Positions 1 to 5,492 of a stretch of DNA of 5,492 nucleotides are shown here, one piece after another. This DNA is from CAYVLI01 sp964452105 [NCBI: uncultured Nitrospinota bacterium]. GTDB taxonomy: Bacteria; JAUXIQ01. The position numbers and the translations under genes are program-made. How positions within the stretch are numbered: the first letter of the stretch is position 1; the number at the start of each line of letters is the position of its first letter. Under the pieces are notes generated by a model. The model was given only the letters and a program-made list of their open reading frames with translations. It made no database searches and was not told where the DNA came from. Location: positions 1,211 to 6,702 of the forward strand of contig CAYVLI010000145.1 of the NCBI GenBank assembly GCA_964452105.1. Direction: 5' to 3'.

Positions 1-380
1 TCGAGACCCGACTCGATGAGGCCCAGGCAGGCGTCTTCATCGAGGAGGTTGGCGTTGCTATTGATTACGACATCGGTAAGGCCTTTCATCTTGGCATAGT
101 GAATCATCCAGTATAGTTTGTACCGGAGGATGAGCGCTTCTCCAAAGAAGACCATCCATACTCGAGTGTTTTTGTCCACCTCGGCTATTTCGTCCATTAT
201 CTTCCTGAAGAGCATCATGTCCATGATGCCTTTTTTTCGTGTCATAATATTATGGCCGCACATGGAGCAGGCCAGATTGCAGTAGTTAGTGGTATCAACA
301 AGTACTACGGAGGGAAATCCTCCTGAGTCCAACAAACGTTCGGCTTCTTTATTTTTATCTACGATTTTTTGTATGCTCAT
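1..380 (-). CDS. Radical SAM domain protein, N-terminal part (cut by window edge)
   Basis: This frame encodes 126 residues from ATG 378-380 and runs off the left edge without a stop. Residues 34-41 (C-N-L-A-C-S-M-C) give the CxxxCxxC motif that binds the radical SAM [4Fe-4S] cluster, preceded by a beta strand (V-V-L-V-D-T-T-N) as usual for the family. The second conserved region, normally GGEPLL, appears as F-F-G-E-A-L-I-L at 78-85, followed by a helix and strand ending V-I-N-S-N-A at 105-110, typical of the SAM-binding TIM barrel. An in-frame TAG at 393-395 leaves this ATG as the only sensible start, although no strong Shine-Dalgarno is visible. Radical SAM proteins, often with a C-terminal SPASM domain, are common in surface polysaccharide loci, where their substrates are mostly unknown. 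The family call is firm, but the reaction cannot be predicted. The gene starts 85 bp after the gmhA fragment. Confidence 0.9.
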   Translation of the reverse strand, partial: MSIQKIVDKNKEAERLLDSGGFPSVVLVDTTNYCNLACSMCGHNIMTRKKGIMDMMLFRKIMDEIAEVDKNTRVWMVFFGEALILRYKLYWMIHYAKMKGLTDVVINSNANLLDEDACLGLIESGL

Positions 381-465
381 TTGTCTGCAAGTCTATTGAA
401 GCTGGTTCACTTATTTAAGAAACTTTAAGAGATAGATATATGCGCAGGGGCTGATAATTTACACC

Positions 466-609
466 TCACCTACCGAACAGTTCTTTCTCCACGAGTTCGC
501 ATACGATGTGTCCAACGAGGATGTGGCATTCCTGAATCCTGGCCGTATCATCAGAGGGGACGCTGAGGCAGAAGTCCGCAAATCCTTTCAATGCGCCATC
601 CGGGCGCCA
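466..609 (-). pseudogene. 3' remnant of a second gmhA-like isomerase gene
   Basis: This strand reads 46-47 codons, from Trp at 607-609 to TGA at 466-468, that match the last quarter of the intact GmhA encoded at 1506-2138. Shared segments include [16 protein letters not shown] and H-I-V-C-E-L-V-E, so the Gln and His zinc ligands of the family are still present. The final residues differ (F-G-R here, F-Y-E-N-E in the intact gene). The N-terminal three quarters, with the SIS core and the other ligands, are missing. The fragment begins immediately after the TAG ending the HEPN frame and has no start of its own. It is inferred to be the tail of a lost or recombined gmhA homolog, not a working gene. 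Confidence 0.88.
475..606 (-). repeat. Direct repeat, distal copy: partial gmhA 3' end
   Basis: This stretch aligns without gaps to 1521-1652, 44 codons each. In the best-conserved 102 bp (475-576 against 1521-1622) I count 9 mismatches by eye, about 91% identity. Similarity drops at 577-606 and stops after TTC (Phe) at 475-477. Most codon differences are synonymous; in the core only Leu/Phe and Arg/Lys change the residue. Confidence 0.9.
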
Positions 610-717
610 CTACTTAACGGAAAGCCACTTTACTTTCCTTACAAAGGCTCCTGCCTTGTCCACGACATCCTGCACTTCTTCAAGGCCAATAGTTGAAAAG
701 ACTTCGTAATCACTCTT
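610..717 (-). pseudogene. Severed C-terminal tail of the HEPN protein
   Basis: These 35 codons plus TAG (610-612) continue the HEPN frame of the upstream gene directly after its TAA at 718-720, with no frameshift. The residues start K-S-D-Y-E-V-F and end V-K-W-L-S-V-K. They look like the usual end of PF05168-type HEPN proteins: an R-x-K-x-D-Y segment, an acidic linker and a last amphipathic helix (here E-E-V-Q-D-V-V-D-K-A-G-A-F-V). With the tail the protein would be 131 residues, a normal family length. There is no ATG or ribosome binding site in front of it, so it is probably untranslated unless the TAA is read through. Changing only the first base of the TAA (plus-strand position 720) would restore GAA (Glu). 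Confidence 0.82.
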
Positions 718-1005
718 TTATCTCAGTTCAAAAGCCCTGTTCAGCATCCTGCCATACTCTGGTTCAATCAGCCCTGCGCCGACAACGTGCTTGCCAAATA
801 GACCTATCAATCCCGAATGGGTTTTAGGAAGCTTAACCTTAAGTTTGTATAAAATACCTTGCGCCGCGTGATGCATTGACTGATAGGCCCTGTCAACAGC
901 AGATTTAAGCCTCTTCTTCTCCAGTAATAGCCTGGCGTCCTCAAGCATTTCATCTGCTGATTCCAGACACTTGCTCACGTAATCTCTGGAATGTTCCATT
1001 GTCAT
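718..1005 (-). CDS. HEPN domain protein (probable toxin of a MNT-HEPN pair), truncated by nonsense codon
   Basis: The frame gives 95 residues, mostly helical. It has an N-terminal helix (S-A-D-E-M-L-E-D-A-R-L-L-L at 16-28), then D-R-A-Y-Q-S-M-H-H-A-A at 38-48. Here Arg39 and His45 fit the HEPN Rx4-6H RNase motif, with Tyr41 beside it. A P-K-T-H-S-G-L segment at 60-66 and R-M-L-N-R-A-F-E-L-R at 86-95 are typical of PF05168-type proteins. It ends at TAA 718-720 exactly where the family normally continues E-K-x-D-Y, so about 36 C-terminal residues are lost. HEPN partners of MNT proteins are usually toxic RNases, kept in check when the MNT partner nucleotidylates a Tyr near the motif. The start overlaps the MNT gene by 56 bp, implying co-transcription. 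ATG 1003-1005 and ATG 997-999 are both possible, with only a distant AGGG upstream. Whether the shortened protein folds or cleaves RNA is unknown; the catalytic motif remains. Confidence 0.82.
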   Translation of the reverse strand: MTMEHSRDYVSKCLESADEMLEDARLLLEKKRLKSAVDRAYQSMHHAAQGILYKLKVKLPKTHSGLIGLFGKHVVGAGLIEPEYGRMLNRAFELR

Positions 1006-1330
1006 ATAGCACCACGCCCTGATTAACTACGTCTTCCGCAAATGGAGAGCCCACAGAAAGAAGCTTTTCAAATTCCTCCGGAGTATAATAGATATGGATA
1101 GAGACCGTGTCGCTCTGGAGGTCCAAGTCATAATTTATCTCCAGGACTTTGTTTGCTATCCTGCTTCCTTCCTTGCTGAGGATCAGGATATCGATGTCGC
1201 TATCTTCCCTGGCCTCTCCCCTGGCAACGGAGCCATAGACCACCATGGAGTCTACAGAACTGCCAAGCTCCGCCACCACACTTTTGGTGAATCGGTCAAG
1301 TGTCTTACCATACTTGCCTTCGAACTTCAT
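950..1330 (-). CDS. MNT-type minimal nucleotidyltransferase (probable antitoxin of HEPN partner)
   Basis: This 126-residue protein starts at ATG 1328-1330. Residues 32-51 hold the nucleotidyltransferase signature: Gly33-Ser34, then ten residues, then Asp45-x-Asp47, which matches GSx10DxD of MntA-type enzymes. A third acidic residue is less clear; Asp74 just before the strand V-S-I-H-I-Y is a candidate. The C-terminal part (T-P-E-E-F-E-K-L, G-S-P-F, G-V-V-L-Y-D at 83-110) is the usual end of the domain. Known MntA proteins transfer AMP to the HEPN toxin and so neutralise it; that role is inferred here from family and gene order. The open frame reaches a TTG at 1411, but the ATG at 1330 is preferred. 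It is preceded by a clear Shine-Dalgarno, the conserved domain begins soon after it, and a near-perfect extended -10 lies inside the extra stretch. The 3' end overlaps the HEPN gene. Confidence 0.87.
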   Translation of the reverse strand: MKFEGKYGKTLDRFTKSVVAELGSSVDSMVVYGSVARGEAREDSDIDILILSKEGSRIANKVLEINYDLDLQSDTVSIHIYYTPEEFEKLLSVGSPFAEDVVNQGVVLYDNGTFQRLREQVSGISR

Positions 1331-1338
1331 ATGATACG

Positions 1339-1348
1339 CCTCTCTCCT
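1339..1348 (-). promoter_or_regulatory. Ribosome binding site of the MNT gene
   Basis: The minus strand reads AGGAGAGAGG here, ending 8 nt before ATG 1328-1330. This purine run is the strongest Shine-Dalgarno-like element near the gene and selects this ATG over the TTG 81 bp upstream. Confidence 0.75.
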
Positions 1349-1358
1349 GCTAATATCA

Positions 1359-1367
1359 ATTATACCA
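1359..1367 (-). promoter_or_regulatory. Extended -10 promoter for the MNT-HEPN pair
   Basis: The minus strand reads TGGTATAAT: a perfect TATAAT (-10, 1359-1364) with the TGn extension (1365-1367). No TTGACA-like -35 sits 16-18 bp upstream, which extended -10 promoters can tolerate. Transcription would start around 1352, giving a leader of about 20 nt that contains the ribosome binding site. A second, weaker possibility is TTGATT with an 18-bp spacer to TATAAG, slightly upstream. The element suggests the pair is expressed independently of the polysaccharide operon. Based on sequence match only. Confidence 0.6.
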
Positions 1368-1505
1368 TTTACCTGAAAGCTCTTATAGCCAGCCAGTATG
1401 TATTGAATCAAGAATCCTTTTAGAGGTTCGTTCTATCAAGGGATGACCTGCCAAATCCACCTTCCCGGTTTCAGCGTCCTTCTCATTCCCTTCGTTTGTC
1501 TTCGT

Positions 1506-2138
1506 TCACTCATTTTCGTAGAACAGCTCCCTCTCCACGAGTTCGCATACGATGTGTCCCACCAGGATATGGCATTCCTGAATTCTGGCCGTATCGTCAG
1601 AGGGGACGCTGAGGCAGAGGTCCGTAACTCTTTTTAAATCTCCGCCGTCCCGGCCGGTCAAGGCGACGGCGGCGATACCCTTCTGCCTGGCTATTTTAAG
1701 GCCCTCTATTATGTTTATGGAGTTTCCGCTGGTGGAGATGCCTATTGCGACATCGCCTTCCCTGCCATTGGCTTCGAGCTGCCTTGCGAAGACCGTATCG
1801 AAGGAGTAATCATTAGCGATGGCCGTAACAGCCGATGTATTCGTATTAAGAGCTTCCGCAGGCAACGGGGCTCTCTCGAGATAAAATTTGCCCGATAGCT
1901 CCGCTGCAATGTGCTGGGCGTCGGCGGCGCTCCCTCCGTTGCCGAAGAGAAAGACTTTCCCTCCACTGCGGTAAACTCTGATAATAAGGCGGGCTATCTC
2001 TTCTATCATCTCCGCCTGCCCCATCAGAGCTTTTTTTGCCTCTATGCTTTCCTCGATTCTCGACCGTATCGACTCGCTGAACGAAATTCCTGCAGCCGGT
2101 TGAGACGCGCCTCCGGTAATCTCATGCTTACCCGCCAT
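1506..2138 (-). CDS. gmhA: Sedoheptulose-7-phosphate isomerase (phosphoheptose isomerase, GmhA)
   Basis: This 210-residue SIS-fold protein is the cytoplasmic enzyme for the first step of ADP-heptose synthesis, converting sedoheptulose 7-phosphate to D-glycero-D-manno-heptose 7-phosphate. Residues 63-85 hold F-L-F-G-N-G-G-S-A-A-D-A-Q-H-I-A-A-E-L-S-G-K-F, with His76 and Glu80 as zinc ligands by analogy with E. coli GmhA. S-T-S-G-N-S at 135-140 binds the sugar phosphate. The C-terminal helix carries Gln187 and His195, the other two ligands at the expected spacing. The length is slightly above the usual 190-200, owing to about 18 extra N-terminal residues. The start at 2138 has GAGG six bases upstream and overlaps the epimerase end by 11 bp, implying translational coupling. 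A DiaA-like SIS protein is the main alternative, but the conserved ligands and LPS context favour GmhA. Part of its 3' end is duplicated at 466-609. Confidence 0.93.
   Translation of the reverse strand: MAGKHEITGGASQPAAGISFSESIRSRIEESIEAKKALMGQAEMIEEIARLIIRVYRSGGKVFLFGNGGSAADAQHIAAELSGKFYLERAPLPAEALNTNTSAVTAIANDYSFDTVFARQLEANGREGDVAIGISTSGNSINIIEGLKIARQKGIAAVALTGRDGGDLKRVTDLCLSVPSDDTARIQECHILVGHIVCELVERELFYENE
1521..1652 (-). repeat. Direct repeat, proximal copy: 3' end of intact gmhA
   Basis: Codons Arg163 to Phe206 of the intact isomerase align without gaps to the distal copy at 475-606. The two copies have the same orientation, lie about 0.9 kb apart and bracket the MNT-HEPN pair. Confidence 0.9.
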
Positions 2139-3132
2139 CTTTTACCTCGCCCCCGCCAACTCCCGATGCAGGAGCCAAATTGCCTTGAAGGAAGTAGCCA
2201 AAGGTTCTCGAAAGGCCTTCTTCGAAATCAACCTCTACATCATAGCCGAGCTTTTTCTTCGCTTTCGAAATATCCGCCATGCTGCACCTGATGTCCCCCT
2301 GCCGGGGTTTGGTGTTTATCCTGGCTACCGATCTTCCCGCAGCCGATTCCAGGTGCGACACCATCTCATTGACGGTTATCTTTTTGCCGCAAGCCACGTT
2401 AAACACTTCACCACCTATTCCTTCTCTGGTTATTGCAGTGATGTTGGCCTTAACAACGTTAGTCACGTAGGTGAAGTCGCGGCTCTGTTCGCCGTCTCCG
2501 TGTATTTCCAGGGTTTCTCCTCTTAATGCCAGCCCGATGAATTTGGGGATAACTGCGGCGTACTGCGACTCGGGGTTCTGGTGCGGCCCGAACACGTTGA
2601 AATAGCGCAAGCTTACCGTCTCCAGGCCATAGACTTCCGCGAATACTTTACAATATTGCTCTCCCGCCAGCTTGGACACGGCATAGGGGGAAGCGGGCAT
2701 GGGCGTCTGAGTCTCCACCTTGGGCGCATCGCCCGAATTGCCGTATATCGACGACGAGGAGGCGTAAATAAACCGCTTCACCTTTGCATCCCTGGCGGCT
2801 ATAAGCATGTTCAGAGTCCCCCTTATGTTCACGTCGTTGGTATAGACGGGGTCTTCCACGGACCTGGGCACTGAGCCCACGGCTGCCAGGTGAAAAACGT
2901 GGCCGACTTCTTTACAGGCGTCGGTACAAATCTTCTCATCGAGCAGATCGCCCTCTATAAGCTCCACAAGCCCCTTCCCCACGACATCTCCCATCTCCGG
3001 AAAGACGAGGTTCTTCTTCCTGCCGGTGCTGAAGTTATCCAGAACACGAACTCTCAGGCCATGCTCCAACAGGGCTTCCACGATATTCGAGCCGATGAAT
3101 CCGGCTCCTCCCGTCACCAGGTAGACATCCAT
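2128..3132 (-). CDS. NAD-dependent UDP-sugar 4-epimerase, WbpP-like (UDP-GlcNAc/UDP-Glc 4-epimerase)
   Basis: This 334-residue extended short-chain dehydrogenase/reductase is cytoplasmic and interconverts gluco- and galacto-configured UDP-sugars for glycan assembly. T-G-G-A-G-F-I-G at 7-14 is the NAD-binding glycine motif, and Asp32 after V-R-V-L should hold the NAD ribose. The catalytic set is the serine run at 125-128 (A-S-S-S-S-I-Y-G) and Tyr150-x-x-x-Lys154. Segments S-V-P-R-S-V-E-D-P at 87-95, L-R-Y-F-N-V-F-G-P, Y-A-A-V-I-P-K-F and G-D-G-E-Q-S-R-D-F-T-Y-V closely resemble the WbpP/TviC UDP-N-acetylglucosamine 4-epimerases, so an N-acetylated substrate is likely but not proven. The last 15 or so residues are a Gly-rich tail outside the conserved fold. 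ATG 3130-3132 lies in a TAATG junction with the upstream ligase stop, and AGAGG is upstream. The 3' end overlaps gmhA by 11 bp. Confidence 0.92.
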   Translation of the reverse strand: MDVYLVTGGAGFIGSNIVEALLEHGLRVRVLDNFSTGRKKNLVFPEMGDVVGKGLVELIEGDLLDEKICTDACKEVGHVFHLAAVGSVPRSVEDPVYTNDVNIRGTLNMLIAARDAKVKRFIYASSSSIYGNSGDAPKVETQTPMPASPYAVSKLAGEQYCKVFAEVYGLETVSLRYFNVFGPHQNPESQYAAVIPKFIGLALRGETLEIHGDGEQSRDFTYVTNVVKANITAITREGIGGEVFNVACGKKITVNEMVSHLESAAGRSVARINTKPRQGDIRCSMADISKAKKKLGYDVEVDFEEGLSRTFGYFLQGNLAPASGVGGGEVKDGG

Positions 3133-5492
3133 TATTCCGGCCTCTGAGTTAAGTACCTTTTGGTTTCTATGGAGATCGATTTAAGATATTTAGCGGCTTC
3201 CTGATTATTGGGGTCCAGCTCCAGAATCCTGGAGAACTGCTTTTCCGCACTCAGGTACCGGCCATCTTTGTAGTATGTTTTAGCGAGAGAAGCAATAAAT
3301 TGCAGGTTATCGGGCGATAACCGAAGCGCCCGTCGATAGCTTACAATAGCCTTATCCGTCTCACCCATGGCCCTATAGGCGTCTCCCAGCATGCGATAGA
3401 CCATTCCATCCTTTCCCTTGCGGAGCACGATGGATAATTGCTCTGCGGACTTTTCATATTCCCCATGATAATAGAGATGCCGGCCATACCACTTTCTGTA
3501 AAAAGCCCTTACAGGGTCTATGCGAATGGCTTCCTGAAAGTGTTTCTTTGAAAATTCCCAATAGTAGCCCAGCTCGCGCCCATGTTGATCCGCATAAAGG
3601 GCGAGCCAGAAATGGGCCTCGGCATTTGCGTCATTGAGCTTGATGAACTCTACGAGAGTCTCGATCGCCTCCTTGTATTTCCCTTTGCTGTAATCCATCC
3701 TGGCTTGAGTTAAATAATAGGAGGCGCTATCTGCTTCTTCCATAACATGTTTCTTAAAAGCCCGGCGGTTTTTCTCCCACAGCTTTTCGTCAAGCAAGAA
3801 ACGTGCCAATTCCTCATGCGCTTCCCTGATTGGCGGTATTATCTGCTTGAGCTCATCAAAGTTTCTGGCGAATTTGGAGTAGCTTTTCAGGGCTTCCCTG
3901 GCGATAAAAGGCCTGATGGCTATGGCTTTTTTATATTCAAGGATTGCGGTATCCAGGTAGGATGGATCATGCGAGGCCATCCTCATGGCCCAATTAGCGC
4001 GTGACCAGTGCGCATAAGCGCTGGTGGGATCATATTCAGCGCCCAAAAAGAACTCTCTTGAAGCCGCTTTTTCATCTTTTAAATCGTTTTGCACCCATCC
4101 CTGCCGGGTGTGGTAGAACCCGTTGGTGGGATTGAGATTGATGGCGGTGTTAAAACTTTTCTCCGCCTCCTCCCTGTAGTAAGCGTATTTATACCTGTCG
4201 GCCCCCCACATCCTGTACATCATTCCCCTCTGGTAATCACCAAGCACCGCCTGGTAGAGCGCATTGGCGGGGTCAAGGGCGGCGGCTTTCTGCTGGAGCT
4301 TCAAACGTTTTCCTTCAACGTTAATATCGCTTGAAAGAGGCATGGCTTTTGCTTCCTTCCATGTGAGTTCGGCTCTCAAAGGCCTGGCCACCGGCCACCA
4401 GAACAGAACCAGACCCAGGGCCGCCAGTGCAGGCACCAGGACGACTCTCATCCAGGGACGGAGGGAAACTCTAACCTGCCTCATGTTAAGATAATCACCG
4501 TCAGGCGTGTGCCTCAGATGAATGGCGATTATCGCCATGCCCGGGGCAAGGGAAAAAAGCAGGGCATTTGCCGGAATACGAAGGTTGAAATCCACAAAGC
4601 TGTGAACCAGTATTCCGGTCATTGCCGCCAGGGCGCCGACTGACAGAGCTATGGCCGAAGCGTCTCTCCTTTTACGGAATATGCTTTTTTTACTTTTATG
4701 CGCTACGCCTCCGGTCAACCCCAGTATATGGCAGAAGAGCACATCTTTATATATTCGATACCCCATCCAGAGCAGTAGAAGCAGGCCGATTATACCTATA
4801 TCCGACCAGGTTTCCAGGTAGTCGTTGTGTGCGTGGTCCCAATAGAATCTATTAGTGGCTGAACGGTCCCTGTACCTGGGAAACATGTACTGGAATGTTC
4901 CGAGACCGGTCCCGAGTATGGGGTTGTCTCTGAGCATCTTCCGTGTATCTTTCCAGACATCCACCCTGTAGAGGGCCGAATAGTCTTCCTCGAGGTTTGC
5001 CAGGGTGCTCAGCCGTTCCTGGGTCGAAGGCATGTTTATGGACACGAGTACAGCAAGTGCCGCGACTGTCATGAACCAGGCAACCCTTCCTCTGCGGCGC
5101 ACTCCTCGTCTGAACGCCATTACAAGCGCCATGAAAAACATGACCACAATAAACGATAGAATCCCTCCGCGTGAGAGGGACATGAACAGCGCCACCACCA
5201 TTATGAAAGCGAAGAACCCTAAAAGCCCTTTCTGCATTCCTGCATCCTGTCTTTCAAGACGCTCCGTCTCGGACTCGCCGTCGCCATCCCGTTTCACCAA
5301 TCTATGGGTGCGGATGCTCCACAGTAAACCGAAAGTCAGCGGCAGGGCCATCACCATGTACCCGGCGAAGTTATTACGATTTACGAATGGCCCGAAAAAT
5401 CCCGGTTTGCGGCCTATCCAGCTTGGCGTGGTCCAGAACCAGTATATTGCTTGAGTTCCGCTCAATTTCTGGAGTATGCCCAACAGGGCCAT
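3132..5492 (-). CDS. O-antigen ligase/polymerase-like membrane protein with C-terminal TPR repeats (5' end outside window)
   Basis: The frame is open across 786 codons to the right edge and ends at TAA 3132-3134. The Met at the edge is probably internal, because family members carry more membrane spans before it. Visible N-terminal features fit the Wzy_C/O-antigen ligase family (PF04932): F-V-N-R-N-N-F-A-G-Y at 36-45, S-L-S-R-G-G at 105-110, and a periplasmic loop with D-H-A-H-N-D-Y-L-E at 219-227. About eight hydrophobic spans are seen (roughly 43-60, 91-104, 111-127, 138-153, 234-246, 280-298, 308-325, 348-368). From about 390 to 775 the protein is soluble and made of TPR-like helix pairs, clearest at 440-470, 590-625, 650-690, 696-729 and 730-763. 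Such proteins join or polymerise polysaccharide at the inner membrane, with the TPRs probably docking partners in the periplasm. Ligase and polymerase cannot be separated here, and some relatives glycosylate pilins. It heads the coupled unit with the epimerase and gmhA. Confidence 0.88.
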   Translation of the reverse strand: MALLGILQKLSGTQAIYWFWTTPSWIGRKPGFFGPFVNRNNFAGYMVMALPLTFGLLWSIRTHRLVKRDGDGESETERLERQDAGMQKGLLGFFAFIMVVALFMSLSRGGILSFIVVMFFMALVMAFRRGVRRRGRVAWFMTVAALAVLVSINMPSTQERLSTLANLEEDYSALYRVDVWKDTRKMLRDNPILGTGLGTFQYMFPRYRDRSATNRFYWDHAHNDYLETWSDIGIIGLLLLLWMGYRIYKDVLFCHILGLTGGVAHKSKKSIFRKRRDASAIALSVGALAAMTGILVHSFVDFNLRIPANALLFSLAPGMAIIAIHLRHTPDGDYLNMRQVRVSLRPWMRVVLVPALAALGLVLFWWPVARPLRAELTWKEAKAMPLSSDINVEGKRLKLQQKAAALDPANALYQAVLGDYQRGMMYRMWGADRYKYAYYREEAEKSFNTAINLNPTNGFYHTRQGWVQNDLKDEKAASREFFLGAEYDPTSAYAHWSRANWAMRMASHDPSYLDTAILEYKKAIAIRPFIAREALKSYSKFARNFDELKQIIPPIREAHEELARFLLDEKLWEKNRRAFKKHVMEEADSASYYLTQARMDYSKGKYKEAIETLVEFIKLNDANAEAHFWLALYADQHGRELGYYWEFSKKHFQEAIRIDPVRAFYRKWYGRHLYYHGEYEKSAEQLSIVLRKGKDGMVYRMLGDAYRAMGETDKAIVSYRRALRLSPDNLQFIASLAKTYYKDGRYLSAEKQFSRILELDPNNQEAAKYLKSISIETKRYLTQRPE

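Noticed and set aside
381-465. Possible promoter before the radical SAM gene (AT-rich stretch on the minus strand)
   Set aside because: The best pair, TTATCA with a 17-bp spacer to TATCTC, is a poor match, and AT-richness alone is not evidence.
508-696. Plus-strand open frame of 62 codons, similar to another plus-strand frame at 1443-1637
   Set aside because: Both are antisense readings of the two gmhA 3' copies. Their mutual similarity comes from the repeat on the minus strand, and neither has its own signals.
1331-1411. N-terminal extension of the MNT protein starting at TTG 1409-1411
   Set aside because: It starts with a rare codon and contains the -10 element. The ATG at 1330 has a strong ribosome binding site and fits the domain boundary.
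466-1411. Insertion sequence or integron-like ends around the MNT-HEPN block
   Set aside because: I found no terminal inverted repeats, short target duplications or recombinase gene. The only flanking repeat is coding gmhA sequence.
1412-1505. Possible terminator between gmhA and the MNT gene
   Set aside because: Only a 4-bp GGAT/ATCC stem was found and no following T run, so readthrough from gmhA remains possible.
1436-1513. Minus-strand 25-codon frame whose ATG overlaps the end of gmhA (ATG at 1511-1513, stop TGA at 1436-1438)
   Set aside because: The position would suit coupling, and it might be the stub of an old downstream gene, but the Arg/Lys/Trp-rich peptide matches nothing I recognise and no other evidence supports it.
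4089-4855. Several plus-strand open frames of 76-97 codons opposite the ligase and epimerase genes
   Set aside because: They are shadows of long, well-supported minus-strand genes and show no family motifs.

Overview
The window looks like part of a cell-surface polysaccharide (lipopolysaccharide or O-antigen type) locus from a Gram-negative bacterium. All recognisable genes lie on the minus strand, so the locus is read from high to low coordinates. A heptose-type sugar isomerase, a nucleotide-sugar 4-epimerase and an O-antigen ligase-like membrane protein together point to an LPS-making organism. The style (ligase fused to TPRs, a MNT-HEPN pair, a radical SAM gene in the locus) would suit Desulfobacterota, Nitrospirota or a similar environmental lineage. 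That is an impression; the sequence does not fix the taxon.

Layout in transcription order. First comes an O-antigen ligase/polymerase-like membrane protein with a long C-terminal TPR region (3132-5492, 5' end outside the window). Its stop overlaps the start of a WbpP-like NAD-dependent UDP-sugar 4-epimerase (2128-3132) in a TAATG junction. That gene overlaps a GmhA-type sedoheptulose-7-phosphate isomerase (1506-2138) by 11 bp. These three genes form a tight, translationally coupled unit.

Next comes an apparently foreign block. After a 175-bp gap holding an extended -10 promoter and a good ribosome binding site lies a MNT nucleotidyltransferase gene (950-1330). It overlaps a HEPN-domain gene starting at 1005, together forming a MNT-HEPN toxin-antitoxin-type pair. 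The HEPN frame is cut by a TAA at 718-720, where the family normally has Glu in an R-E-K-x-D-Y segment. The rest of the HEPN C-terminus continues in the same frame to a TAG at 610-612. Directly after that TAG is a 46-codon fragment of the 3' end of a second, diverged gmhA (466-609). The MNT-HEPN pair is therefore bracketed by the intact gmhA 3' end on one side and a partial copy on the other.

The locus then resumes with the N-terminal 126 codons of a radical SAM protein (1-380), cut by the window edge, with a clear CxxxCxxC cluster motif.

The main interest is this small defence or addiction-type cassette lodged at the end of gmhA in a polysaccharide operon. It has its own promoter, flanking gmhA repeats whose differences are mostly synonymous, and a toxin gene that appears to have been broken by one nonsense change.
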